Positions 31,701-40,601 of a stretch of DNA of 64,000 nucleotides are shown here, in pieces; the stretch's first letter is position 1; the number at the start of each line of letters is the position of its first letter. The notes beneath the pieces were generated by a model. It was given only the letters and a program-made list of their open reading frames with translations, made no database searches and was not told the origin of the DNA. A program made the translations under genes and the position numbers. The DNA comes from JBEKUY01 sp049514555 (GTDB lineage Bacteria > Acidobacteriota > Terriglobia > Acidiferrales > UBA7541). Location of the stretch: assembly GCA_049514555.1 (NCBI GenBank), contig JBEKUY010000002.1:186001-250000 (forward strand). The letters are read 5' to 3'.

Positions 31701-33995
31701 TCAGGACGCGGTTTGCTCTTCCGCCCGCCGCATCAAGCAACTGTCCAAGACTTTGTCGAGTTCCTGCGAGCGGATCGGTTTGGAGAGGTAGCCGTCCATG
31801 CCGGCCGCCAGGCAGCGCTCGCGGTCACCTTTCATGGCATGCGCGGTCAGCGCGACCACCGGGAGGCGCGCACCGTTGTCCTTCTCCTTCTCCCGAATCG
31901 CTGCGGTGGCCTCGAGTCCATCCATCTCGGGCATCTGCACGTCCATCAACACCAGATCGAAATTTTCCTTCTCCACGGCAGCGAGGGCTTCGCGACCGTT
32001 GGCGGCCACAACGACGCGGTGTCCTCGCTTCTCGAGCAACCGCTTCGCCAATTGCTGGTTCACCAGATTGTCTTCCGCGACCAGCACGCGCAGGAAGGCC
32101 GTGGGGCCGCGAGTCTCCTGCAGGGAATAGCGGGTGATCAGAGGAACCGCGCCTTCCTGCCCGCGGGCTCCGAGCACGCGAGAAATGGCCTCGCGCAATT
32201 CCGATTGCCGGATGGGTTTCAACAAGTACGCCGCTACTCCCAATTTCTCGCAGCGCGCCGCATCCCCACGGTGGCCCGCCGAGGTCAGCATCATGATGGC
32301 GGCAGCGGACGATTCCGGCCGTTGCCTGACTTGTTCGACCAAGTGGAAGCCGTCCATCCTGGGCATCAGCATGTCCGTAAGAACCAGGACGAATGGCTTG
32401 CCCGCGTTCCACGCCTCCGCCAGACGCTCCAGTGCCTCGTCGCCACTTTCCACTGCGGTGGGATTCATCCCCCAGTGCCTCAGCATGCCTTCGAGGACGC
32501 GACGGCTGGTGCGGTTGTCGTCCACGACGAGAGCCTTCACTCCGCGCAAATCCTCCGGTAGGGCAATTGTCCCAACTTCGACTGTTTTTTCAGCTGTGCC
32601 CAGCCGTACAGTGAAGTGGAATCGGGTTCCCCGGCCCATTTCACTGTCGTACCATATTCTCCCACCCATCATCTCGACGAGCCGCGCCGAGATGGTCAGC
32701 CCCAACCCGGTGCCCCCGTATTTCCGCGTCGTGCTGGTATCCGCCTGGGCAAATGGTTCAAAGATCACTCTCCGCTTTTCAGGGGGAATCCCGACCCCAG
32801 TGTCGGACACCGTGAAGCGCAGGATGCGATCGTCGCCGTCCTCGGCCTCGACGTGAACTCTGAGCACGACTTCACCCTGGTTCGTGAACTTGATGGCGTT
32901 GCCCACCAAGTTGACGACCACCTGACGCAGCCGGGTAGGATCTCCCTGCATCACTTCCGGCACGTCTGGAGCGACCTCGCAGTGGAGCTCCAGCCCCTTT
33001 TCGTCCGCCCGTAGCGCGAGCGTCTTCAGCGTCGCCTCGAGAAGATCGCGAAGGTCAAAATCAACCGTTTCGAGGTCAATCTTTCCCGCTTCAATCTTGG
33101 AAAAGTCGAGGATGTCATTGATGACCGTGAGCAGGGAATCGGCCGACAGCTTGACGGTCTCAAGGCACTCCCGCTGCTCCGAGGTGAGTTCGGTCTCCAG
33201 CGTCAGATCGGTCATGCCGATAATCCCGTTGAGTGGGGTGCGGATCTCGTGGCTCATGTTGGCGAGGAACTCGCTCTTGGCCCGGCTGGCCACTTCGGCA
33301 ACCTCTTTGGCCTGGCGCAGCTCGGCTTCGGCTTGCTTTCGGAGCGTAATATCGCGGCCAATGCCGACAATCCCGATGACCTGATTGCTCTTGTCGTGCA
33401 GTGGCACCTTTGTGGTCAGGAGCCAGATCAGGTTCCCGTGGGGTGTTGTGGCCGTTTCCTCGCGATTGAGCAGCGGCTGTCCTGAGCGAATGACGTTCTG
33501 CTCGTCCTCATAAAAGGCCGTGGCAAGGTCTTTCGAATAGAAATCGAAGTCGTTCTTCCCGAGCAACGCGTCGGGCGTCTTTGCCCCCATCAGCCGCGCC
33601 ACAGGTAGGTTGGCCACGACAAACCGGCTGTCGGTGTCCTTTACGTACAACAAATCGGGCACGTTGTCGATCAACGTGCGCAGCATCCTGCGCTCGTCTG
33701 CCAGTGCGTCTTCGATCCGAGTCTGTACTCCGAGCAATCTGGCATAGAGACGCATCAAGTAATAGGCAGGCAAGGCGGAAGCGAAGATGAGGACAGCGAC
33801 GGTGACCAGGTGGATTTGCCACGGTGCGAAGCGCGGGAATATGAAAAGTCTCAACAGTTCGTATGCCGCTATGCCCTCAGCTACGATCGCCGCCAGTAGG
33901 AGCGGCATTTCACCGCGCACCCAGGCTTCCGGAGACGGGGGATGGTCGTCGCGTCCGGGCTTCTCTGCGATCTGGCTGCGTACCTCTTCTGCCAT
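31701..33995 (-). CDS. Hybrid sensor histidine kinase (PAS-HisKA-HATPase-REC-REC)
   Basis: The frame opens at 34184, but the ATG at 33995 has GGAGG upstream and gives 764 residues; the extra N-terminus looks non-coding. Two membrane spans (about 31-53 and 60-80) with almost no periplasmic loop; PAS domain 98-220 (TLIDNVPDLLYVKDTDSRFVV); HisKA with phosphoacceptor His249 in MSHEIRTPLNG; ATPase domain 350-465 with N box NLVGNAIKF, DTGVGIPPE and GGTGLGL. Two receiver domains follow: Asp541 (LVLTDMLMPRMDGF) and Asp685 (LVLMDVQMPEMDGL). No HPt domain or output regulator is adjacent, so the phosphorelay partner must be elsewhere. The signal is probably cytoplasmic or within the membrane. Confidence 0.93.
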   Translation of the reverse strand: MAEEVRSQIAEKPGRDDHPPSPEAWVRGEMPLLLAAIVAEGIAAYELLRLFIFPRFAPWQIHLVTVAVLIFASALPAYYLMRLYARLLGVQTRIEDALADERRMLRTLIDNVPDLLYVKDTDSRFVVANLPVARLMGAKTPDALLGKNDFDFYSKDLATAFYEDEQNVIRSGQPLLNREETATTPHGNLIWLLTTKVPLHDKSNQVIGIVGIGRDITLRKQAEAELRQAKEVAEVASRAKSEFLANMSHEIRTPLNGIIGMTDLTLETELTSEQRECLETVKLSADSLLTVINDILDFSKIEAGKIDLETVDFDLRDLLEATLKTLALRADEKGLELHCEVAPDVPEVMQGDPTRLRQVVVNLVGNAIKFTNQGEVVLRVHVEAEDGDDRILRFTVSDTGVGIPPEKRRVIFEPFAQADTSTTRKYGGTGLGLTISARLVEMMGGRIWYDSEMGRGTRFHFTVRLGTAEKTVEVGTIALPEDLRGVKALVVDDNRTSRRVLEGMLRHWGMNPTAVESGDEALERLAEAWNAGKPFVLVLTDMLMPRMDGFHLVEQVRQRPESSAAAIMMLTSAGHRGDAARCEKLGVAAYLLKPIRQSELREAISRVLGARGQEGAVPLITRYSLQETRGPTAFLRVLVAEDNLVNQQLAKRLLEKRGHRVVVAANGREALAAVEKENFDLVLMDVQMPEMDGLEATAAIREKEKDNGARLPVVALTAHAMKGDRERCLAAGMDGYLSKPIRSQELDKVLDSCLMRRAEEQTAS

Positions 33996-34384
33996 GGGCT
34001 CCCTCCGCCGGCGCCGGGCACGGAGACACCGAACACACTCGGACGCCGACGTCAAGTGTTGGCCCACACAACTGGACTTCCATCGTTGTGCAGGCAAAAG
34101 GAAGGGGTATGAATAGGCTACCGGGAACGGCTGGTTCTGGCAAGGCGAGGTCTCACCTCTGTTTCCGAAAACGAATGCCCGCATCTCAAACCCAGCCCCT
34201 CAACCCGACCCGCAGCCTCGAGCCGTCCGGCCCACACCGTGCATGATTCCGCATCGGCGCTCATGCAGCCGTTTGGGCTGGCTTGCACCCGAGGTATATA
34301 GTTGTCTAGGCTTTCCTGTATGTGGTGTGTTTTCTCCGCTGACGAGTCGGCGGAATCGCGGACTTCCGGAGTGATTCTAAATTC
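33996..34384. other. 389-base divergent intergenic region
   Basis: Between the histidine kinase and the TPR/GAF gene, and must hold both promoters. AT-rich GGTATATAG near 34294 is the most -10-like element on the plus strand. A segment at 34336-34377 (ctccg ... ccggag) could fold just before the TPR gene. No tRNA or ORF with coding character is seen. Confidence 0.4.
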
Positions 34385-36958
34385 ATGGCGTCAGACGTCG
34401 CCAAACATCTAGATCGCGCAAAACGATTCCTCGAAAAGAACAAGGTCGAGGAGGCCATCGAAGCCTATCTGGCGGTGCTCGAAGAGGCCCCCGCTCATCA
34501 GGAGGCGACTCAAGCCCTCGGCGATCTGTATGCGCGCATCGACCAGCCCGACCGCGCGGCCATTTATTACGGTCTGCTCTTCGACCTCCTCCTCGACCCA
34601 CGCGACGATACCAAGGCCCTGGCGATCTACAATCGCTTCCTGCGCACGTCTTCCGTGCACGAGTCGCCGGAGCGCATCGCCCGCTACGCGCATCTTCTTC
34701 AGAAACAAGGCCGCATCGACGACGCTATCGAGCAGTACACCGCCTCCGCCGAAGCTTTCATCTCGTCAGGCCGCGATGAAGACGGCTTGGCCTGTTGGGA
34801 GCGCATCGCGCAGATTGATCCCGGGAATCCTGCCCGGCACCTGCGCGTGGCTGAAACCGCCGAGCGGATTGGGAAAAACCAAGTTGCGGCCCGCTCCTTC
34901 CTTCGGGCCGGCCAGATCGCGTCCGGTTCCGGTGCGCCGAGCGACGCGCTCAAGCTCCTGGGCCGCGCTTATCAACTCGCTCCACAAGAGCGCGGTGTGG
35001 CGCTTCTCTATGCAGGCGCGCAGCTCACCGCGGGCGACCCCGCCGAGGCGGTTCGTATTCTCGACCCGTTTGTTCCGTCAGAAGCGGATGCGACGTTCTT
35101 TGAGACTTATGGCGAGGCGCTCATGCGCGCCGGCGAACTCGACCGCGCCCGCGCCGCCCTGGAGCGCAGCACGTCCCTGCAGTCAGCCTTCTCTTCCGCG
35201 CCTTTCTTCGAGCTCGCCAACTATTACGCCAAGGCCGGCCAAGAGGCAAAGGCGGTCGAGCTGCTGATTGCCGTCAAGGCCCGCATGTTTCCTTTGAAGC
35301 GCCAGAATGAGTTTGCGACTGAACTCGACCACATCGGCGAGGCCAATCCTTCTTCGCTGCCGATCGCGGAATTCTGGGCCTCGCTTTACAGCGAGCTCAA
35401 CCGTGAATCCCGGTACTTCGAGGCTCTCCTTCACCTCTTCGATCTTTATTTTGCGGCGGGCAACATACCGAAGGCTTGCGAGTGCCTCGAGCGCCTGACG
35501 GAGATCGATGCGTACGACTACCGCAATCAGCAGCGCCTCGAAAGCCTCCGCGGCTCCGTGGATGACGCCTACCTGAAATCCCTCGGCGGCCGGTTGGCCA
35601 AGTCAGCCCTGTCGCCAGCCCCCGCTTCTGCGCTTGACCGCTTGGCCGAAAAGTCTTTGGCGCAGCCCGCCGGCGAAGACGCCCAATCTCAGCAGACATT
35701 GGAAGACCTCATCGTGCAGACCGAGATTTTTCTCCAGTATTCACTGCAATCCAAAGCCATCGAGCGCCTGCAGAAGATTGCCGCCATGTTTCCCGGCGAG
35801 GAGGAACGCAACCCCCGCCTCAGCAACCTCTACGAAGCCGCCAGTTGGCGTCCGCCCGGCACGGTTAGCAAGCCCGAGGAACCCATTGCTCCGGTCGTCG
35901 CCGCCCTGCCGGTCCCCGTCACCGGCGGGACTGGTGTGTACAGCGCCGAGACCCTTCGCGACCTCACGCAGATTTCCGAGATCAACCGGAAGGTCTATCG
36001 CCAGCCCACGCCCCGCGCCATGCTCAAGACCACCGTCAACGAGATCGGAACGTATCTGGGCGCTTCTCGCTGCCTGGCCATCATCGGCGCGCGCGGCCGT
36101 CCGCACGAGATGGCCGCCGAATACTGCGCTCCCGGCGTGAAGCCTGCACCCGGCGCCCAAGTGGTTTTCCTCTTGTCGGAGATGGAGAAAGCTCCGCCGG
36201 ACGATCTTGGCGGTCAGGCAATCGAGGCGACCGAGGGTTCGGTCGTGAAGGAAATGGGACTTCAGAGCGCGCTCGGTGTGGTGATCGCCGACAAGGAAAC
36301 CCAACAGCCGGCGGGGATGCTGATCGTCGCGCACGTTGAGCCGCATCGCTGGAAGCCGAACGAAACCTATTTCCTGCAGGCGGTAGGAGACCAAATGCTC
36401 CTGAGCGTAAGCCATACACGGCTGCGCTCGCTGGTACGCCGCATGGGCGTCGCCGACGAGCGCACCGGCGTGCTCAGCCGCAGTTCCTATTTGGACTGTC
36501 TTCTCAACGAAGCCGATCGGGCGCGCACCCAGCGAGCGCCGCTGGCCCTCACCATCTTCCAGGTGGACCGCGGTCCTGAACTTTTGCGGCAACAGGGCGA
36601 AGCCACGCTCGACCGTTATCTCGATCAGCTCGCCCGCGCGCTGCACGCGGTCATTCGCCAGAGCGATCTGGCGGTGAAGTACACCGCGTGGTCGCTCGCC
36701 TTTCTGCTTCCCGATACGCCGCTGGCCGGCGCGCGCATCCTGGCCGAAAAGCTGCGCAAGGCCGCCGGCGGGGTGCGGCCGCCCTGGGACGGCACTTCGA
36801 TCACGTTCAGCGTCGGCATCGTCGAAGCCGTGGCGCGTTTCGAGTTCGAGAACGAAGACATCGTCACCGACCTGATTAATCGCGCCGAGTTTTCGCTGGA
36901 AGAGGCGCGCAAGCGCGGCGGCGATACCGTGGTGGCCCTCGAGAGCCCCCAACTCTGA
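34385..36958 (+). CDS. TPR protein with GAF-like and degenerate GGDEF domains
   Basis: An 857-residue cytoplasmic protein. Residues 1-480 are helical TPR-type repeats (HQEATQALGDLYARIDQPDRAAIYY, RIDDAIEQYTASAEAF and others). Residues about 540-685 form a GAF-like sensory domain (PTPRAMLKTTVNEIGTYLGASRCLAII). From about 690 to 855 is a diguanylate-cyclase fold (ERTGVLSRSSYLDCLLNEADRA; ITFSVGIVEAVARF; LINRAEFSLEEARKRGGD). The signature loop that should read GGDEF is YTAWSLA (766-772), so catalysis of c-di-GMP synthesis is not expected. It may bind nucleotide or serve as a scaffold. It precedes hbd by 49 bases; a functional link to fatty-acid genes is unclear. Confidence 0.8.
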   Translation: MASDVAKHLDRAKRFLEKNKVEEAIEAYLAVLEEAPAHQEATQALGDLYARIDQPDRAAIYYGLLFDLLLDPRDDTKALAIYNRFLRTSSVHESPERIARYAHLLQKQGRIDDAIEQYTASAEAFISSGRDEDGLACWERIAQIDPGNPARHLRVAETAERIGKNQVAARSFLRAGQIASGSGAPSDALKLLGRAYQLAPQERGVALLYAGAQLTAGDPAEAVRILDPFVPSEADATFFETYGEALMRAGELDRARAALERSTSLQSAFSSAPFFELANYYAKAGQEAKAVELLIAVKARMFPLKRQNEFATELDHIGEANPSSLPIAEFWASLYSELNRESRYFEALLHLFDLYFAAGNIPKACECLERLTEIDAYDYRNQQRLESLRGSVDDAYLKSLGGRLAKSALSPAPASALDRLAEKSLAQPAGEDAQSQQTLEDLIVQTEIFLQYSLQSKAIERLQKIAAMFPGEEERNPRLSNLYEAASWRPPGTVSKPEEPIAPVVAALPVPVTGGTGVYSAETLRDLTQISEINRKVYRQPTPRAMLKTTVNEIGTYLGASRCLAIIGARGRPHEMAAEYCAPGVKPAPGAQVVFLLSEMEKAPPDDLGGQAIEATEGSVVKEMGLQSALGVVIADKETQQPAGMLIVAHVEPHRWKPNETYFLQAVGDQMLLSVSHTRLRSLVRRMGVADERTGVLSRSSYLDCLLNEADRARTQRAPLALTIFQVDRGPELLRQQGEATLDRYLDQLARALHAVIRQSDLAVKYTAWSLAFLLPDTPLAGARILAEKLRKAAGGVRPPWDGTSITFSVGIVEAVARFEFENEDIVTDLINRAEFSLEEARKRGGDTVVALESPQL

Positions 36959-37007
36959 TAGACTCTGCAGAATCCGAATTCCATTGTGCTGACTGCGGGG
37001 GAATTTC

Positions 37008-37892
37008 ATGCGCATTGAGAGAGTCGGAGTTGTCGGTTGCGGCCTGATGGGCTCGGGCATCGCTCAGACCGCAGCGCAGGCGGGGTTATCCGTTGTGGTG
37101 GGCGAAGTTTCGCCCGAGCTCCTGGAGAAGGGCCTGGGGAACATCGAGGAGAATCTGGCGCGCTTGGTTGAGAAGGGAACTCTCACGGAAAGCGCCAAGA
37201 AAGAGATTCTTGGCAGGCTCCGCGGCACCACCGCCCTCGACGATCTTCGCGAGTGCGATCTCGTCATCGAGGCCATCGTCGAGCAGCTTTCTGCAAAGCG
37301 CGAGCTCTTCGGCGCGCTCGACGCGCTGTGTCCCCCTGCGACAATTTTCGCCAGCAACACGTCGTCGCTCTCCATTACCGAGATGGCCCGCGCCACCCGG
37401 CGGGCCGAACGATTTGTGGGGCTGCATTTTTTCAATCCGGTGCCGGTGATGAAGCTCGTCGAGGTCATTGGCACAATCGCCACGGAGCCCGCCGTCTTCG
37501 ACGAAGCCATGGCCTTCGCGGCAAGACTGGGCAAGACGCCCGTGCGAGCCGCCGACCGCCCCGGCTTCATCGTCAACCGGCTGCTGGTGCCTTATCTGCT
37601 CGATGCAGTGCGCGCGCTCGAAGAAGGCGTGGCCTCGATCGAAGATATCGACAACTCGATGAAGCTGGGATGCGGCCATCCGATGGGACCGTTCACGCTG
37701 CTCGATTTCGTCGGTCTCGACACGACCGTGTCCATCGCCGACATCCTGTTCGGTGAGTTCCGGGAGAAGCGGTTCGCGCCCCCGCCGCTGCTCAAGCGCA
37801 TGGTGCTGGCCGGATGGAGCGGCCGCAAGGCAGGCCGCGGCTTCTACGATTATTCCGATCCGCGGAAGCCGCGCCCGGCGGCGTTAATCTGA
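37008..37892 (+). CDS. hbd: 3-hydroxybutyryl-CoA dehydrogenase
   Basis: A 294-residue NAD(P)-dependent dehydrogenase of short 3-hydroxyacyl-CoA. Rossmann start RVGVVGCGLMGSGIAQTAAQAG, then ASNTSSLSITEMA and the family signature GLHFFNPVPVMKLVEVI with the catalytic His. The C-terminal helical domain has GFIVNRLLVPYLLDAVRALEEGVAS and HPMGPFTLLDFVGLD. Length is standard. It lies 16 bases before a crotonase gene, so the two give the hydratase and dehydrogenase steps of beta-oxidation or of butyrate/PHB metabolism. A GGGGGAA ribosome site precedes the ATG. Confidence 0.94.
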   Translation: MRIERVGVVGCGLMGSGIAQTAAQAGLSVVVGEVSPELLEKGLGNIEENLARLVEKGTLTESAKKEILGRLRGTTALDDLRECDLVIEAIVEQLSAKRELFGALDALCPPATIFASNTSSLSITEMARATRRAERFVGLHFFNPVPVMKLVEVIGTIATEPAVFDEAMAFAARLGKTPVRAADRPGFIVNRLLVPYLLDAVRALEEGVASIEDIDNSMKLGCGHPMGPFTLLDFVGLDTTVSIADILFGEFREKRFAPPPLLKRMVLAGWSGRKAGRGFYDYSDPRKPRPAALI

Positions 37893-37908
37893 AAGGACTG
37901 GAGGAACA

Positions 37909-38691
37909 ATGCCCTTTGAAAACCTCCTCTACGAAAAGAAGAACGGCATCGGCTGGATCACCTTCAACCGCCCCAAGGTGCTCAATGCGCTCAGCCGCCG
38001 GACCCTCGAGGAGCTGCGCGACGCGCTCGTCGACATCCGCGATGATGATTCCGTGCGCGTCGTCATCCTTACCGGCGGGAGCGAAAAAGCGTTCGTGGCG
38101 GGCGCCGACATCACCGAACTCGCGCAGCGCACCGCGACGGACGGCAAGGAGTTTTCGTTGTTCGGCCACGGCGTCGTTCATCTCCTGGAAACCCTGGGAA
38201 AGCCTTCCATCGCCGCGATCAATGGGTTCGCTCTGGGCGGAGGCTGCGAGCTGGCCCTGGCCTGCTCGATTCGTCTCGCCAGCAAGACGGCGAAGTTCGG
38301 CCAACCGGAGGTGAAGCTCGGCATCATTCCCGGGTACGGCGGCTCGCAGCGCCTGGCGCGGCTGTGCGGCAAGGGCATGGCCCACGAGCTTTGCCTCACC
38401 GGCGAGATGATCTCCGCCGAAGAGGCCGAGCGCATCGGCTTGGTCAATCGCGTGTACGAGCCGGGCGAACTGCTTTCGGCCGCCGAAGCCATGGCCAGGA
38501 AAATTATCGAGAAAGCTCCGCTCGCGGTGAAGTACACGATGGAAGCCATCGAGCGCGGCGCCGAAATGCCGCAGGAGGAAGGCCTCTTTCTCGAAGCTAC
38601 TCTGTTCGGGCTGGCCTGCGCGACCGAGGACATGCGCGAAGGCACTCGCGCGTTTCTCGAAAAGCGCCCGCCGGCATTCAAGGGCCGCTGA
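37909..38691 (+). CDS. Enoyl-CoA hydratase (crotonase)
   Basis: A 260-residue crotonase. Oxyanion-hole segments KAFVAGADITEL and GFALGGGCELALACSIRLAS, and the two catalytic glutamates around PEVKLGIIPGYGGSQRLARL. It hydrates trans-2-enoyl-CoA to 3-hydroxyacyl-CoA. Directly downstream of hbd with GGAGG before the ATG, so both are one operon with ribH and nusB following on the same strand at seven and five bases. Confidence 0.92.
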   Translation: MPFENLLYEKKNGIGWITFNRPKVLNALSRRTLEELRDALVDIRDDDSVRVVILTGGSEKAFVAGADITELAQRTATDGKEFSLFGHGVVHLLETLGKPSIAAINGFALGGGCELALACSIRLASKTAKFGQPEVKLGIIPGYGGSQRLARLCGKGMAHELCLTGEMISAEEAERIGLVNRVYEPGELLSAAEAMARKIIEKAPLAVKYTMEAIERGAEMPQEEGLFLEATLFGLACATEDMREGTRAFLEKRPPAFKGR

Positions 38692-38697
38692 GCGAGA

Positions 38698-39237
38698 ATG
38701 CCGATGAACCAACCTCCCACCCCCAATACGATTCGCGGCGAGCTGGATGCCCGCGGCCTGCGCTTCGCCATCGTCGTCAGCCGCTTCAACACCTTCATCA
38801 CCGAGCGCCTGCTTTCGGCCGCGCTCGATGCACTCAAGCGCGCCGGCGCTTCGGCCGGTCAGTTTGATGTGGTGCGCGTGCCCGGTTCATTCGAGCTGCC
38901 CCTGGCGGCCAAGAAACTCGCCGAAACCGGCCGCTACGATTCCCTGATCGCCATCGGCTGCATCTTGCGCGGCGAGACCGCGCACTACGAGTACGTCTGC
39001 TCGGAAACCTCACGAGGCTTGCAGCTCGCACAGATGGACACGGGCGTGCCCATCGTTTTCTGCGTGCTCACCTGCGACACGCTCGAGCAAGCCATTGACC
39101 GCGCCGGACTCAAGGGCGGCAACAAGGGTTTCGCGGCCGGCCTCGCTGCGGTGGAGATGGCCCATCTCGCACGGAAGCTTTCCGCAGGCCGCCGCAGCGG
39201 ATCTTCCTCCGGGACCGCCCTGAAGAAGCGGCGTTAG
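38698..39237 (+). CDS. ribH: 6,7-dimethyl-8-ribityllumazine synthase
   Basis: A 179-residue lumazine synthase, the penultimate enzyme of riboflavin synthesis. Signatures: RFAIVVSRFNTFITERLL, VPGSFELPLAAKKLAETGRYDSLIAIGCILRGETAHYEYV with the catalytic His, and PIVFCVLTCDTLEQAIDRAG. The C-terminal extension of about 20 residues is basic and unlike the core. The start could be the second Met (38704). nusB follows within five bases, a very common pair. Confidence 0.96.
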   Translation: MPMNQPPTPNTIRGELDARGLRFAIVVSRFNTFITERLLSAALDALKRAGASAGQFDVVRVPGSFELPLAAKKLAETGRYDSLIAIGCILRGETAHYEYVCSETSRGLQLAQMDTGVPIVFCVLTCDTLEQAIDRAGLKGGNKGFAAGLAAVEMAHLARKLSAGRRSGSSSGTALKKRR

Positions 39238-39242
39238 CCAGC

Positions 39243-39647
39243 ATGTCGCTCCGCCACAAAGCCCGCGAGTTTGCGATGCAAATGCTGTTTCAGTGGGATA
39301 TGAGCCCGCAGGAGCCTGCCAAGCTCGAAGCGCGATTTTGGAGGAATGCCCGCGCGGCCGACTCCACCCGCACATTTGCCGACCGTCTATTCGAGGGCGC
39401 CGCGGCGGAAGCGCCTGCGCTCGACAAGCTCATTTCTGCGCATGCCGAGAACTGGCGCATCGAACGCATCGCCGCGATCGACCGCGCCATTCTTCGTCTG
39501 GCCATCCACGAGCTGCGGGCCGCTGAAACGCCTGTGAAAGTCGTTTTGGACGAAGCCATCGAACTCGCCAAGACATATTCGTCCGAAGACGCGTCCTCCT
39601 TCGTCAACGGCGTCCTCGACGCTGTCCGCAAGTCATCCACGCCCTGA
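39243..39647 (+). CDS. nusB: Transcription antitermination factor NusB
   Basis: A 134-residue all-helical RNA-binding protein: RHKAREFAMQMLFQWDM at the start, IERIAAIDRAILRLAIHEL in the middle and VVLDEAIELAKTYSSEDASSFVNGVLDAV at the end. It binds boxA with S10 in rRNA antitermination. Length is standard. It is the last gene of this plus-strand run and converges with a PhzF gene 43 bases on. Confidence 0.96.
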   Translation: MSLRHKAREFAMQMLFQWDMSPQEPAKLEARFWRNARAADSTRTFADRLFEGAAAEAPALDKLISAHAENWRIERIAAIDRAILRLAIHELRAAETPVKVVLDEAIELAKTYSSEDASSFVNGVLDAVRKSSTP

Positions 39648-39690
39648 CTTGTGCCACCGCGCGGCGCTCGCTCGGTGCTTCGCGCTGCGG

Positions 39691-40572
39691 TTACGCTTCG
39701 ATCGTGCCCTCAAACACAGTGACCGCAGCTCCGCTCACTCGCGGCACGAGCTTCGCTCCGTCCTGCGCCACGCGGACTTCGATGTCACTGGGCCTTCCCA
39801 TTTCGGCGCCCTGGAGAATCGAGAGCGGCTTCCCGGGGGAGAGCTTCCCCTCGCGCACGAGATAGGCTCCGAGAGAACCAGCAGCCGAGCCGGTCGCAGC
39901 GTCTTCGTACAGCTCCCAGGGGATCATCCCTCGGGCGAAGGCCTTGCCCGGGCCGCCGAGGACGAAGCAATAGGCCATCGTGGCGTTCGGCGCGAGCAAC
40001 TCCGCCATGTCCGGCACGTCCATCTGAATCTTCCCCAGCGCCGCGCGGTTCTTGAGCGGCACCATGAGATTGAAAATCCCCGTGGAGACAAACTCCGGTT
40101 CGAGCTCGGCGTGGAAATCCTTGGGCGAAAGGCCGAGCGCGCCCGCCAGCGCGTCCTTCGGGAGCCTGGCGCGCCGGAACGCCGCGTCTTTCTGCGTCAT
40201 GGTCACCCGCTCAGGGCGCCCGTTGCGGAAGCCAATCTCTACCGGCAGAACGCCTGCGCCCGTTTGCTGCAGAATGTGCACCGCGCCTTCCTGCGCCGGC
40301 ACCACCCCCAGCTCCGCCATCAGGAACCACGTCCCGATCACCGGATGCCCCGCGAGCGGCAGCTCCTCGCGCGTGGTGAAAATCCGCAAACGCGCGAGCG
40401 CGCGGTTGTTCGTCGGTTTCTGCACGAAGACCGTCTCCGAGAGATTCATCTCCCGGGCAATCGCCTGCATGGTGCTCGCGCTCAGGCCGTCACCGTCGGT
40501 GACGACGGCGAGCGGGTTGCCCTCGAATCGCCGCGTGGTGAAGACATCTAGTTGATAGAAGCGTCGTTTCAT
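39691..40572 (-). CDS. PhzF-family isomerase/epimerase-like protein
   Basis: A 293-residue protein with the PhzF start RFYQLDVFTTRRFEGNPLAVV, NLSETVFVQ (catalytic Glu region), RIFTTREELPLAGHPVIGT and the second-half EDAATGSAAGSLGAYLV. The fold is two diaminopimelate-epimerase-like halves. PhzF itself isomerises a phenazine precursor; most family members have unknown substrates and no phenazine genes lie here. A GTG at 40626 would add 18 residues, but the ATG at 40572 fits the family start. Confidence 0.9.
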   Translation of the reverse strand: MKRRFYQLDVFTTRRFEGNPLAVVTDGDGLSASTMQAIAREMNLSETVFVQKPTNNRALARLRIFTTREELPLAGHPVIGTWFLMAELGVVPAQEGAVHILQQTGAGVLPVEIGFRNGRPERVTMTQKDAAFRRARLPKDALAGALGLSPKDFHAELEPEFVSTGIFNLMVPLKNRAALGKIQMDVPDMAELLAPNATMAYCFVLGGPGKAFARGMIPWELYEDAATGSAAGSLGAYLVREGKLSPGKPLSILQGAEMGRPSDIEVRVAQDGAKLVPRVSGAAVTVFEGTIEA

Positions 40573-40601
40573 TGGCTTGAATCCTTTTGCCGGATTCCCA
40601 C

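Noticed and set aside
39691..40572. Phenazine biosynthesis
   Set aside because: Only a PhzF-family protein is present, a fold used in many pathways; no other phenazine gene is nearby.
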